From a virus, in IMG/VR virus record IMGVR_UViG_3300047550_000942, positions 1-30,753 of that record: a DNA stretch of 30,753 nt. One strand, 5' to 3'. The notes beneath the pieces are model-generated. The model worked only from the letters and a program-made list of their open reading frames with translations. It did not search any database and was not told the DNA's origin. Below are positions 1 through 7,160 of this stretch, piece after piece. Numbering within the stretch: position 1 is the stretch's first letter; each line of letters opens with the position of its first letter. The translations under genes were made by a program, and so were the position numbers.

Positions 1-2
1 GT

Positions 3-875
3 GCAACAAAAATAGGGACAAGATTTGGAAACCCAATATACCCATATAAAAAATCTGGAATATATTATGACTATAAGGCTAAAAACCCTATTAGTATATT
101 TAAAGAGAGCGTCCCATATTTATATTCAACGAGAAAAAGTGGAATAGAGATAAGGGGAACATTTCATCCATATATAAATAGGGGCGTTGCAGTTCCAATA
201 AATAGGAGCGTGTCCAATAACTATAAGATTACGGCATTGCAACTATGGCTTAGATATGATTTTGATAAGTTCACATATGGATCAACACAGGTTTTTGAAT
301 TAGAGCATAAAAACGATACAATACAATTTTTTGTGTCTGCTGTAAGTGAAAAGGGGGATAGAGGAAAATTATTTGCAGTTAACAAATCAACTGGACAACA
401 GGTAAATGGGCTTGCATTTTATGTTAATGGAAGTTTAGTAAAGGATCCAGTACTAGAGGCAAAAGAGTGGTCTGTTTTGGGTGTATCTTTTGCAAATAGC
501 ATTAACATGGATAACTTTTTAGGCTCTATAAATTTAAATGGTCCTTTTGTTTTTAATAACATAACAAACTATCAGTCTACTGCCTTGCAGGATATTCAAA
601 GCCGAGTTTATAGACCATGGCTAAGGGTAAAAAATAGTGGAGTTTCAGATTTATATTGGACATATTGGTATGCATCTTATAACTGGGAGGGCGTCCTCGT
701 TCTTTCTTCTTCAGAGTTATATGGGGTAAATCCAAGTGTAGTATACGAAACCTATATAGGAAGAAATAAGTTTATAATTGATAGCAATACAACAGAAAGT
801 TTAAATTTTTCTGCAGATTCTATAAAAATATATTCGGATGCCTCATGGCAAACCCAGACTATCGCTCCAGTATAA
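3..875 (+). CDS. Beta-rich structural protein with LamG/concanavalin-like segment, C-terminal part (5' partial)
   Basis: The reading frame is open from the first bases of the window, so the gene begins upstream and only its last 290 residues are visible. A GTG at 210 could be mistaken for the start, but nothing resembling a ribosome site precedes it and the frame continues upstream. The protein is rich in Ser, Asn, Tyr and Trp, with alternating hydrophobic strands. It carries a jelly-roll-like stretch around FYVNGSLV followed by EWSVLGVSF, as in LamG or concanavalin-like folds of phage fibres and surface proteins. No catalytic motif, signal peptide or membrane segment is seen. It lies directly upstream of the portal block, an unusual place for a tail-fibre-like gene, so it could equally be a head fibre or decoration. 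The fold assignment is inference from pattern, and the function is not established. Confidence 0.6.
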   Translation, partial: ATKIGTRFGNPIYPYKKSGIYYDYKAKNPISIFKESVPYLYSTRKSGIEIRGTFHPYINRGVAVPINRSVSNNYKITALQLWLRYDFDKFTYGSTQVFELEHKNDTIQFFVSAVSEKGDRGKLFAVNKSTGQQVNGLAFYVNGSLVKDPVLEAKEWSVLGVSFANSINMDNFLGSINLNGPFVFNNITNYQSTALQDIQSRVYRPWLRVKNSGVSDLYWTYWYASYNWEGVLVLSSSELYGVNPSVVYETYIGRNKFIIDSNTTESLNFSADSIKIYSDASWQTQTIAPV

Positions 876-888
876 TATGGTATACTGG
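867..888. repeat. Inverted repeat over the promoter of the next gene
   Basis: CCAGTAT (867-873) and its exact reverse complement ATACTGG (882-888) flank an 8-base centre. The right arm overlaps a TGG-TATACT extended -10-like element and the left arm overlaps the stop codon of the upstream gene. It could be an operator or an RNA hairpin. It has no T-tract, so it is not an obvious terminator. Confidence 0.4.
878..886 (+). promoter_or_regulatory. Extended -10 promoter candidate before the gene at 894
   Basis: TGG followed by TATACT (881-886) matches the TGn-TATAAT extended -10 pattern. Seven bases separate it from the ATG at 894, so a transcript starting at the usual distance would begin at or next to the start codon (leaderless). 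No convincing -35 box is seen. A TATAAT at 871-876 is an alternative. Confidence 0.4.
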
Positions 889-893
889 TGGAT

Positions 894-1298
894 ATGAATC
901 CTCAAAAAAGAAAGAAAAAAGGTAAAAATTTGCCCAAAATGAAGGGGCAAGTTGGAGAATCACGTATAAAGGTAATTGAAAAAAATTATAATTGGGGATT
1001 GTACGTATACAAAAAGGCTAATGGTAAATGGTTTACAGATGGAACTGGGTCTGTTCTTAATATACCATCAATGAGAAATGATTTATCAAAGATTTCTGAA
1101 TTAAAGCAGGCAGCAATATATTATGGAGATCCAGGTGATGGAGAGTGTGTATTTGTTCCAGGATTAAACAGAGTATCAGAAGAAGAATACTCTGAACAAA
1201 AACAAAGAATGGCAGAAGGTTTAATTCCAAACTTGAACGATCTAGGTGCTGTTCATGCTGCACAACAAACTGTTAAAAAGTGGGGAAATGAGGAATAA
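894..1298 (+). CDS. Small basic protein of unknown function upstream of portal
   Basis: This 134-residue protein has a strongly basic N-terminus (KRKKKGK), then a mixed alpha/beta body and a Gln- and Glu-rich C-terminal part. I do not recognise the family. I chose ATG 894 because an extended -10 element ends seven bases upstream. An in-frame GTG at 888 would add two residues and lies inside the inverted repeat. The stop overlaps the portal start by one base (TAATG), so the two are translationally coupled. Position between an upstream structural gene and the portal suggests a packaging or head-assembly role, and the basic tail could contact DNA. Both points are inference from context only. Confidence 0.7.
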   Translation: MNPQKRKKKGKNLPKMKGQVGESRIKVIEKNYNWGLYVYKKANGKWFTDGTGSVLNIPSMRNDLSKISELKQAAIYYGDPGDGECVFVPGLNRVSEEEYSEQKQRMAEGLIPNLNDLGAVHAAQQTVKKWGNEE

Positions 1299-2881
1299 TG
1301 AGCGAAGAATATAGAATTAATGCAAGCATTGATGATGCCAAGGAAGAATTAGATCAGTTTAAAAAGAGCGATCCATTTAATCAGACATGGGATGAATTAA
1401 AATCATTTTCTGGATTAGACAATAACTTTAAACGCAGGGCTGCACGTATGTCAAAGGTAGAGGCCTCCGACACATACATGACCAACGCTAGAGCAATTAG
1501 TGCTGGTGTTGATGGTGCAAGATCAAAAGAAATAAACCCCGGAACATTATATAGAAATGCATATGGTTTATTTGACGTTATTACTCCACCTTGGAATGTT
1601 TATGAGTTGGCAAATTATTATGATACTTCTTTTGCAAATCATGCTGCCATTGACGCTAAAGTAGAAAACATTGTCGGTCTTGGATATAAGTTTGAAATAT
1701 CTCCAAGAACAATGTTAAAACTAGAGGCATCTACAGACAGTGGTGCTACTGCTAGGGCAAGAAATAGAATTGAAAGATCCAAAATAGAACTAACAGATTG
1801 GCTAGAAAGTTTAAATGAAGACGATTCATTTACTTCTACAATGGAAAAGGTATATACAGATGTTCAATCTGTAGGAAATGGTTATCTAGAAATAGGAAGA
1901 ACTGTTCGTGGTGAAATTGGGTATGTTGGCCATATACCAGCAACCACTATGCGTGTACGAAGAATGCGTGATGGGTTTGTTCAGATTATTGCAAACAAGG
2001 TAGTTTATTTTAGAAACTTTGGAGCAAAAAATCCAAATCCAATAACATCTGATAACAGACCAAACGAAATTATTCATTTTAAACAATACTCACCTTTAAA
2101 TACATTTTATGGTGTGCCAGATATTATTTCTGCAATTTCTTCATTACATGGTGATCAATTAGCATCCCAGTATAATATTGATTATTTTTCTAATAAGGCA
2201 GTACCAAGATATGTTGTTACATTAAAAGGTGCAAAGTTGTCTGCTGATGCAGAAGAAAAAATGTTTAGATTTTTGCAGACTAACCTAAAAGGACAGTCAC
2301 ACAGAACACTTTATATACCACTTCCTGGAGATACTGAAAATAATAAGGTTGAGTTTAGTATGCAGCCAATAGAGAATGGAGTACAAGAGGGTTCATTCAA
2401 AGAATATCGTAAACAAAATCGTGATGATATTTTGATTGCACATCAAGTCCCATTATCTAAACTTGGAGGATCTGACTCTGCAGCAATTGCAGCAGCGCTT
2501 GCTCAAGATCGCACCTTTAAGGAGCAAGTCGCTAGGCCAGCACAACGTCAATTAGAAAAAATGATCAACAAAATTATACGTGAAAAAACAGATATATTAG
2601 AGTTTAAGTTTAATGAGTTGACGCTGACTGATGAAATAGCACAGTCACAAATTCTTGAGAGATATGTTAAAACTCAGGTTATGCTTCCAAATGAGGCAAG
2701 ACAGCAGTTGGGATTACCACAAGTTGAATATGGAGATGAGCCATTCCAGATGAAACCAGAGGCAGTAGCCAATGAAACCGCAAACAGGCAGCGGGATTCT
2801 GAAAGAGCAAATAATCAATCAGATAGTACTTCAACAGTATCTGGAAGAAATCCAAAGGGTGAGGGTAGAGCGTCTCAATAA
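1298..2881 (+). CDS. Portal protein (PBSX/HK97-like family)
   Basis: This 527-residue protein matches the PBSX-type portal pattern. An early segment reads ANYYDTSFANHAAIDAKVEN followed by IVGLGYKF. A middle part (IIHFKQYSPLNTFYGVPDI) corresponds to the family's conserved H-x-x-x-Y-S-P-x-x-x-x-Y-G-x-P motif, and the late DILIAHQVPLSKLGG segment is typical of the wing/stem region. Portals form the dodecameric ring at the capsid vertex through which DNA is packaged and ejected, and which nucleates procapsid assembly. The length is normal for the family. The C-terminal about 40 residues are polar and low in complexity. The start overlaps the preceding stop by one base. The protease gene follows after a 40-base gap holding a promoter-like element. 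Confidence in the family is high. Confidence 0.93.
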   Translation: MSEEYRINASIDDAKEELDQFKKSDPFNQTWDELKSFSGLDNNFKRRAARMSKVEASDTYMTNARAISAGVDGARSKEINPGTLYRNAYGLFDVITPPWNVYELANYYDTSFANHAAIDAKVENIVGLGYKFEISPRTMLKLEASTDSGATARARNRIERSKIELTDWLESLNEDDSFTSTMEKVYTDVQSVGNGYLEIGRTVRGEIGYVGHIPATTMRVRRMRDGFVQIIANKVVYFRNFGAKNPNPITSDNRPNEIIHFKQYSPLNTFYGVPDIISAISSLHGDQLASQYNIDYFSNKAVPRYVVTLKGAKLSADAEEKMFRFLQTNLKGQSHRTLYIPLPGDTENNKVEFSMQPIENGVQEGSFKEYRKQNRDDILIAHQVPLSKLGGSDSAAIAAALAQDRTFKEQVARPAQRQLEKMINKIIREKTDILEFKFNELTLTDEIAQSQILERYVKTQVMLPNEARQQLGLPQVEYGDEPFQMKPEAVANETANRQRDSERANNQSDSTSTVSGRNPKGEGRASQ

Positions 2882-2905
2882 ATGAGATAGTGTAAAAAAG
2901 TGCTC

Positions 2906-2911
2906 TATAAT
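2906..2911 (+). promoter_or_regulatory. -10-like TATAAT upstream of the protease/scaffold gene
   Basis: A perfect TATAAT lies in the 40-base gap between portal and protease. Ten bases separate it from the ATG at 2922, leaving a leader of only about three or four bases and no Shine-Dalgarno. A second -10-like TATACT at 2913-2918 overlaps it. TG occurs at 2901-2902 but not at exact extended -10 spacing, and no -35 is visible. Confidence 0.4.
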
Positions 2912-2921
2912 ATATACTAGT

Positions 2922-4256
2922 ATGACTATATCAAAAGCCCATTGGAATACAGAGGGCGAGCAACTTCGCCTTTCAATGCCTTTCAACAAGGTAGATAAAG
3001 AGAGACGTACAGTCTCAGGTTTTGCTACGCTTGATAACTTAGATAAACAAGATGATATTGTAACAACAGAGGCAAGTTTAAAAGCATTTAAAAAATTCCG
3101 TGGAAATATTCGTGAAATGCATCAGCCATCAGCAGTTGGCAAAATGGTTTCATTTAAAGAAGATAAATATTATGATTCAGATTCTGAAAAAATGTATAGC
3201 GGTGTTGTTGTTTCTGCATATATTTCAAAAGGCGCACAGGATGCTTGGGAAAAAGTTCTTGATGGCACATATACTGGTTTTTCAATTGGCGGAAGAATGA
3301 ATACTTGGGATGATGCTTATGATGAAAAAATGGATAAACAAATTAGAATTATTAAAGATTATGATTTAGTGGAATTATCATTAGTTGATAGTCCAGCAAA
3401 TCAATTTGCAAATATTGTTTCAGTAGAGAAGGTAGATGGTGTAGATATTGTTAAAGGGATGGATACCGTTATTGAAAACGTATTTTGGGACAAAGAGTCT
3501 GGAATTGTAATGGTTTCAGAAAATGAATCAGAGGTGAGCCCTACAACTGGAAACCAGATGCAAAATATAGGTTTCGTTGAAAAAACAGACAACGAGAAAA
3601 CAAGCATGATCAAATTCTTAGTCGAAAGTGCTAAAGGCACAAGTATTTCTAAGATAGACAAGGAGGCAAATCCTATGGCAAAAACAACAAAGAAAGAAAC
3701 AGCAGAAGTCGTTGAGAAGTCTGATGTAGTTGTTGAAGATGTTCAGGTCGCTCCGCAGGCAGATGCCGTAGTCGAAACTGCTGAAGTTGCAAAGTCAGAA
3801 GATGTTGCAGCAGAAGCAATTTCAACAACCGAGCAGGCACCAGTAGCAGAAGTAACAAAGGCTGAAGAGCCTGTAGTTGCAGAAGTTGCTAAGTCTGAAG
3901 AGGTAGTTGCTGAAGTTAAGACTGAAGAGGTATCTAAGTCTGATGAAGTAATTGTGGATGCAGTTACAGAAATCAAAAATACTCTCACATCAGCCTTTAG
4001 CGATCTAGTTGCAACCGTTAAGTCTCTACAAGAGCAGGTCAATGCAATTACAAAGTCAGTTGATGCAGTAGCACAAGATGTCGCTGCAGCAAAGGGCGAA
4101 TTTAGTGAATTTGGAAAGCGTGTAGACGCAGTAGAAGCAGATACAGCATTCCGAAAGTCTGGCGATCTCGGAGAGATTGTCCAGGAACAACCAGAGATGG
4201 TTGAGAAATCCCTATGGGGCGGTCGTTTCCTCAAAACAGCCGACTTATTTCGATAA
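2922..4256 (+). CDS. Prohead protease (XkdF-like serine protease) fused to a scaffold domain
   Basis: This 444-residue fusion has two parts. Residues 1 to about 180 resemble the XkdF-like phage protease: GFATLDNLDKQDDIV near the start, a candidate catalytic His67 in REMHQPSAVGKM, the GFSIGGRM segment and candidate Ser153 in LVELSLVDSPANQ. Residues from about 250 onward are highly acidic and Ala/Val/Glu-rich, with degenerate E-V-x-K-S-E repeats (about 287-343). A coiled-coil-like stretch with few aromatics follows (about 350-410), as expected of a scaffolding protein. The protease would mature the procapsid and digest the scaffold. There is no Shine-Dalgarno before ATG 2922, while an excellent internal one exists at 3660-3666 (see the nested CDS). 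The major capsid gene follows 25 bases later. Protease assignment is strong. The identity of the catalytic residues is inferred from motif position. Confidence 0.88.
   Translation: MTISKAHWNTEGEQLRLSMPFNKVDKERRTVSGFATLDNLDKQDDIVTTEASLKAFKKFRGNIREMHQPSAVGKMVSFKEDKYYDSDSEKMYSGVVVSAYISKGAQDAWEKVLDGTYTGFSIGGRMNTWDDAYDEKMDKQIRIIKDYDLVELSLVDSPANQFANIVSVEKVDGVDIVKGMDTVIENVFWDKESGIVMVSENESEVSPTTGNQMQNIGFVEKTDNEKTSMIKFLVESAKGTSISKIDKEANPMAKTTKKETAEVVEKSDVVVEDVQVAPQADAVVETAEVAKSEDVAAEAISTTEQAPVAEVTKAEEPVVAEVAKSEEVVAEVKTEEVSKSDEVIVDAVTEIKNTLTSAFSDLVATVKSLQEQVNAITKSVDAVAQDVAAAKGEFSEFGKRVDAVEADTAFRKSGDLGEIVQEQPEMVEKSLWGGRFLKTADLFR
3660..3666 (+). promoter_or_regulatory. Internal ribosome binding site for a nested scaffold protein
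   Basis: AAGGAGG, a perfect Shine-Dalgarno match, ends eight bases before an in-frame ATG at 3675 inside the protease/scaffold gene. The gene's own start at 2922 lacks such a site, which makes the internal site stand out. Confidence 0.7.
3675..4256 (+). CDS. Nested scaffolding protein from an in-frame internal start
   Basis: ATG 3675 is codon 252 of the protease gene and would give a 193-residue protein (MAKTTKKETAEVV...) ending at the same stop. A perfect AAGGAGG lies at ideal spacing. The product would hold exactly the acidic repeat region and the predicted coiled coil, without the protease domain. This is the arrangement known for lambda C/Nu3, where a scaffold is made from the 3' end of the protease gene. 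Separate scaffold synthesis lets the phage produce far more scaffold than protease. Arginine codon use shifts toward CGT in this half, in keeping with high expression. What is seen is the site, frame and domain boundary; that it is used is inference. Confidence 0.7.
   Translation: MAKTTKKETAEVVEKSDVVVEDVQVAPQADAVVETAEVAKSEDVAAEAISTTEQAPVAEVTKAEEPVVAEVAKSEEVVAEVKTEEVSKSDEVIVDAVTEIKNTLTSAFSDLVATVKSLQEQVNAITKSVDAVAQDVAAAKGEFSEFGKRVDAVEADTAFRKSGDLGEIVQEQPEMVEKSLWGGRFLKTADLFR
3780..3950 (+). repeat. Degenerate E-V-x-K-S-E coding repeats in the scaffold domain
   Basis: Variants AEVAKSED, AEVTKAEE, AEVAKSEE, AEVKTEE and EVSKSDE recur at irregular spacing across about residues 287-343 of the fusion. 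This produces a low-complexity, highly charged helix-prone segment. The GAAGT/GCTGAAGTT nucleotide theme recurs with it. Confidence 0.6.
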
Positions 4257-4281
4257 GTTTAAATCACTAGGAGGTGTAATA

Positions 4282-5427
4282 ATGTCGGAAGAAATCAAGA
4301 AAAATCAGCCAGGTACATCAGGCAATCTTGGTGGAACTGCTCCAGGACTCTATCAGGGTCAAGGTGCATTTGCATCAGGTTCAGATGCAGGTTCAAACGT
4401 ACCAGGCAATTACTCCGATGGTGGCGTAATTGGAAATATTCCAACAGCGCTGTCAGGAGTGACAACAGGTCCAAACGCAGTTAACCCTTCAGGTGATGCT
4501 GGTAGCGGTATTTTACGTCCTGAACAAGCACGTCGTTTTATTGACTATGTTTGGGATGCAACAGTACTTGCTCAGGATGGCCGTCGTGTAACTATGCGAG
4601 CCAACACAATGGAACTTGAAAAAGTTAACGTTGGTGAGCGTGTAATCCGTGCTGCTGCACAAGCAGTTGGCGATTTCACAAATGCTGGAGCAACATTCAG
4701 CAAGGTAGAACTTACAACCAAGAAGATTCGTCTAGACTGGGAAGTATCTGCCGAAGCACTAGAAGACAACATTGAAGGTGCTGCACTAGAAGACCATATC
4801 GTTCGTCTTATGACAAACGCATTTGGTAATGACATTGAAGATCTAGCCATTAATGGTGATGGATCAACAGGTTCATTCCTTTCAATCATGGAAGGTTTCG
4901 TTCACAAGGTACAAAATGATGGAGATGCACACGAGGCAGAGGTAACCGTTACTGACAATGCTTGGACAACAGGCGTTATGCAGGACATTATCCTTGCTAT
5001 GCCACGTAAGTATCGTGCAATCAAGAACAATCTAAAGTTCTATGCAGGCACAGATGCTTTCCAAGGTATTGTTAAGAATAACGGTACACTTGCAGATGCA
5101 GTTGCTGAAGCGTTTGCTGGACAAGTTCCAGGAAGCACACAAGCAAACCGTCAAAACTACTTAGACGGTGTAGGACAAACATTCGGTGGTGCTCGCACTA
5201 CCCGTGTTCTCGGTGTTGAAGTTCAAGAAGTTCCTTACTATCCAGAAGGATATGTCGATTTGACATTCCCACAGAACCGTGTATGGGGCTTCCAGAGAGA
5301 CATCACTGTAAACCGTGAGTATCAAGCAAAGAAGGACACTGTAGAATATACAGTATTCGTTCGCTTCGGTATTCAATGGGAAGAGCAGGATGCAATTGCA
5401 TTCGCTGACGCTGCTTCAGATTCCTAA
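4282..5427 (+). CDS. Major capsid protein (HK97 fold)
   Basis: This 381-residue protein begins with a Gly/Ser-rich N-arm, then RPEQARRFIDYVWD and the typical capsid segment with AQAVGDFTNAGATFSKVEL, KKIRLDWEVSAEALEDNIEG and NAFGNDIEDLAINGDG. The late KYRAIKNNLKFYAGTDAF and a C-terminal VRFGIQWEEQDAIAF are also HK97-fold hallmarks. The start at 4282 is fixed by AGGAGGTG at 4269-4276. The frame extends upstream to an ATG at 4177, but that would overlap the scaffold gene and lacks a ribosome site. It builds the icosahedral shell. Codon use is strikingly different from most neighbours: 15 of 19 Arg codons are CGT and only one is AGA/AGG, as expected for the most abundant virion protein. A strong hairpin follows the stop. 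Confidence 0.93.
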   Translation: MSEEIKKNQPGTSGNLGGTAPGLYQGQGAFASGSDAGSNVPGNYSDGGVIGNIPTALSGVTTGPNAVNPSGDAGSGILRPEQARRFIDYVWDATVLAQDGRRVTMRANTMELEKVNVGERVIRAAAQAVGDFTNAGATFSKVELTTKKIRLDWEVSAEALEDNIEGAALEDHIVRLMTNAFGNDIEDLAINGDGSTGSFLSIMEGFVHKVQNDGDAHEAEVTVTDNAWTTGVMQDIILAMPRKYRAIKNNLKFYAGTDAFQGIVKNNGTLADAVAEAFAGQVPGSTQANRQNYLDGVGQTFGGARTTRVLGVEVQEVPYYPEGYVDLTFPQNRVWGFQRDITVNREYQAKKDTVEYTVFVRFGIQWEEQDAIAFADAASDS

Positions 5428-5443
5428 TCTGTAAACAGTTTTT

Positions 5444-5475
5444 GGGGGGATGAGAGTTAATTCTCTTGTCCCCCC
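5444..5475 (+). terminator. Strong hairpin after the major capsid gene
   Basis: GGGGGGA (5444-5450) pairs with TCCCCCC (5469-5475). Inside, GAGAG pairs with TTCTC around a TTAA loop. The bases after the stem (TTCTCACT) are only weakly T-rich, so it may be an intrinsic terminator without a strong U-tract, or an RNA-stabilising or processing hairpin that caps the abundant capsid message. A promoter-like element follows within 14 bases. Confidence 0.6.
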
Positions 5476-5488
5476 TTCTCACTTATAA

Positions 5489-5497
5489 TGATATAAT
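5489..5497 (+). promoter_or_regulatory. Extended -10 promoter candidate before the gene at 5515
   Basis: TGA followed by a perfect TATAAT (5492-5497) lies right behind the capsid hairpin. A second overlapping TATAAT is at 5484-5489. No -35 is seen. A clear ribosome site GCAGGAGG (5502-5509) precedes ATG 5515. Confidence 0.5.
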
Positions 5498-5514
5498 ACA
5501 AGCAGGAGGATATT

Positions 5515-5805
5515 ATGTCTGATGTTAAAGAAAAAAATAAGCAAGCCCTTGGACCAGTTGGTAATGGTATATTTGGCACTGTCACTATATCTCCTGAATC
5601 GATCTCAGAAGAAAAACAAAAAAAAGAAAAACCAGTAAAAGACCTAGTCGCAATACACTCACCTAAAAATATATATTGGTCTGGCGTAGGTAAGATATTA
5701 AAAGGGTATAATATAGTAGAGAGACATAATGCTGAAAAATGGCTAACAAAGCCAGGAATTAGAATTGCTCCACCAGAAGAGGTAGCGAAGGAATACGGTT
5801 TATAA
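5515..5805 (+). CDS. Small conserved-looking head-module protein, function unknown
   Basis: This 96-residue protein has a polar, Lys/Glu-rich N-terminal half. A compact C-terminal half contains NIYWSGVGKILKGYNIVERH, then AEKWLTKPGIR and APPEEVAKEYGL. The pattern of an ordered C-terminal domain after a flexible tail is common in small head or head-tail joining proteins. I cannot assign a named family. It has its own ribosome site and promoter-like element after the capsid hairpin, and its stop abuts the start of the connector gene. Alternatives are a head decoration protein or an assembly factor. Confidence 0.75.
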   Translation: MSDVKEKNKQALGPVGNGIFGTVTISPESISEEKQKKEKPVKDLVAIHSPKNIYWSGVGKILKGYNIVERHNAEKWLTKPGIRIAPPEEVAKEYGL

Positions 5806-6714
5806 ATGGATTTATTAAGAGTAGCCCCATACCCAATAGTAACTACTTGGGACGTGCCATTGGCCAACACAGCCTATACAATTTATGTTGAAGATATGGT
5901 AGACCATGTATTATCAAATACAGCGGTTACATCAAGTGCAAGTTCAACAATTACATACAGTATTAATCAGGCAGAGGCATTGCTTGATCGAAGTTTCTTA
6001 TTTCAAGTTTTAGACAGCAGTAATAATATTGTTGTTGAAGATGAATTAGATTTAACAAGACCATACGTAGACCCAAACTCACTTGGTTCAACAGCATCAG
6101 AGATTGCTGAATACAAAGAACTAGAGATGGTGGCAAGGTCAATTATTGATACAATTATTGTTGATGGATTTTATAACTCAAAACAAATAGTACAAGGAAC
6201 AGGACAAGGATCAGACTATTTTAGTATTTGGAAAGACTTTAATAAAATTTTAAAAGTTTATGAAAATAATATTTTAATATATGATTTTGAAACACCAGAT
6301 GACAATATATATACATTTAATATAACTGCAGATAATGCTGCAGTACAAAGAGTAGCAGATGCCGAATATAATAGAATAGAACAAGGAGCAATCACATTGC
6401 CTCCAGCATATGGAGATCTTGGCTCTGTTGGCACTGGAAGAATCGTAGATTTTCCAAGAGGCTATGACTATACATTCGTACTAGATGCAGGCTATAAGTC
6501 AGTTCCGTCAGACATTGAATATGCAACAAAGTTATTAATAGAAGATTTAAAATGTGGAAAATTAGATTACTATAAAAGATATGTTACTTCATACAATACT
6601 GATCAATATAAGATAGGATTTGACAAAAGAGTTCTTGACGGAACTGGCAATATGATAGTTGATAAAATTTTAGATAAATACATTAAAAACATTACTAGGC
6701 CAGGTGTAATTTAA
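5806..6714 (+). CDS. Putative head-tail adaptor (connector) with N-terminal Ig-like domain
   Basis: This 302-residue protein starts immediately after the preceding stop. Residues 1 to about 95 look like a beta-sandwich (short alternating strands, Ser/Thr-rich). From about residue 100 a helical segment (SEIAEYKELEMVARSIID) resembles the first helix of gp6/gp15-type connectors that dock under the portal. Near the C-terminus, a segment around IEYATKLLIEDLKCGKLDYYK also fits the adaptor helical core. Role and family are inferred from order (capsid, connector, stopper, tail completion) and helix pattern, not a diagnostic motif. It ends one base into the next gene (TAATG). Confidence 0.6.
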   Translation: MDLLRVAPYPIVTTWDVPLANTAYTIYVEDMVDHVLSNTAVTSSASSTITYSINQAEALLDRSFLFQVLDSSNNIVVEDELDLTRPYVDPNSLGSTASEIAEYKELEMVARSIIDTIIVDGFYNSKQIVQGTGQGSDYFSIWKDFNKILKVYENNILIYDFETPDDNIYTFNITADNAAVQRVADAEYNRIEQGAITLPPAYGDLGSVGTGRIVDFPRGYDYTFVLDAGYKSVPSDIEYATKLLIEDLKCGKLDYYKRYVTSYNTDQYKIGFDKRVLDGTGNMIVDKILDKYIKNITRPGVI

Positions 6715-7160
6715 TGATATGCGAACCAAACGACTTTATTCACCCAATGTGTGCAGATGTTTATTATTCAATAAGCACACAGGGTGGTTATGGTGAAATA
6801 AAAAAAGAATGGTTGCTTGATAGAACAATAGCATGTAATGCTGCACCAGCAAGCAGAAGTGGTTTAGAAGAATTAGATCCAAAGATGATTGCTCAACTTA
6901 ATAATAAATTAAATGCTAGATCTTTAACAGATTTGAGAATATCATCACTAGATAAACCGTATGGCATAACTGACATATTGATTACAAATATTAAAGATAA
7001 GCATGGGAATTTAATATATAAAGAAACCTCTGGAATACGTGCAGGCAAGGGGACAATATATGAAATAGCAACAATTCAACCATTTGTTGGCCCATTTGGA
7101 AATGTAGAATCTTATCAGATGGTTTGGAGAAGAACAGATAGTCAGGCTTCGGTAGACTAA
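6714..7160 (+). CDS. Putative head-closure (stopper) protein
   Basis: This 148-residue protein is mostly beta-strand in pattern, with an early YYSISTQGGYGEIKKEW stretch typical of small SPP1 gp16-like/head-stopper proteins (a beta-barrel in which the region Y-x-x-x-x-x-x-G-x-x-x-x-x-W recurs). It overlaps both neighbours by a single base (TAATG at each end), so it is translationally coupled to the adaptor and to the next neck gene. The assignment rests mainly on order and size. The C-terminus reaches a conserved-looking YQMVWRRTD. Confidence 0.5.
   Translation: MICEPNDFIHPMCADVYYSISTQGGYGEIKKEWLLDRTIACNAAPASRSGLEELDPKMIAQLNNKLNARSLTDLRISSLDKPYGITDILITNIKDKHGNLIYKETSGIRAGKGTIYEIATIQPFVGPFGNVESYQMVWRRTDSQASVD

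Noticed and set aside
210-212. GTG 210 as the start of the first gene
   Set aside because: The frame is open back to the window edge with coherent protein-like sequence and no ribosome site at 210, so the gene is simply cut by the window.
3743-4234. A 163-codon open frame on the - strand opposite the scaffold domain
   Set aside because: It is antisense to a well-supported gene in a low-complexity region whose biased codons keep the opposite frame open. It is Ser/Thr-rich without domain features, and no other gene is on the - strand.
4177-4281. Upstream extension of the capsid gene to ATG 4177
   Set aside because: It would overlap the scaffold coding end, has no ribosome site, and AGGAGGTG before ATG 4282 decides the start.
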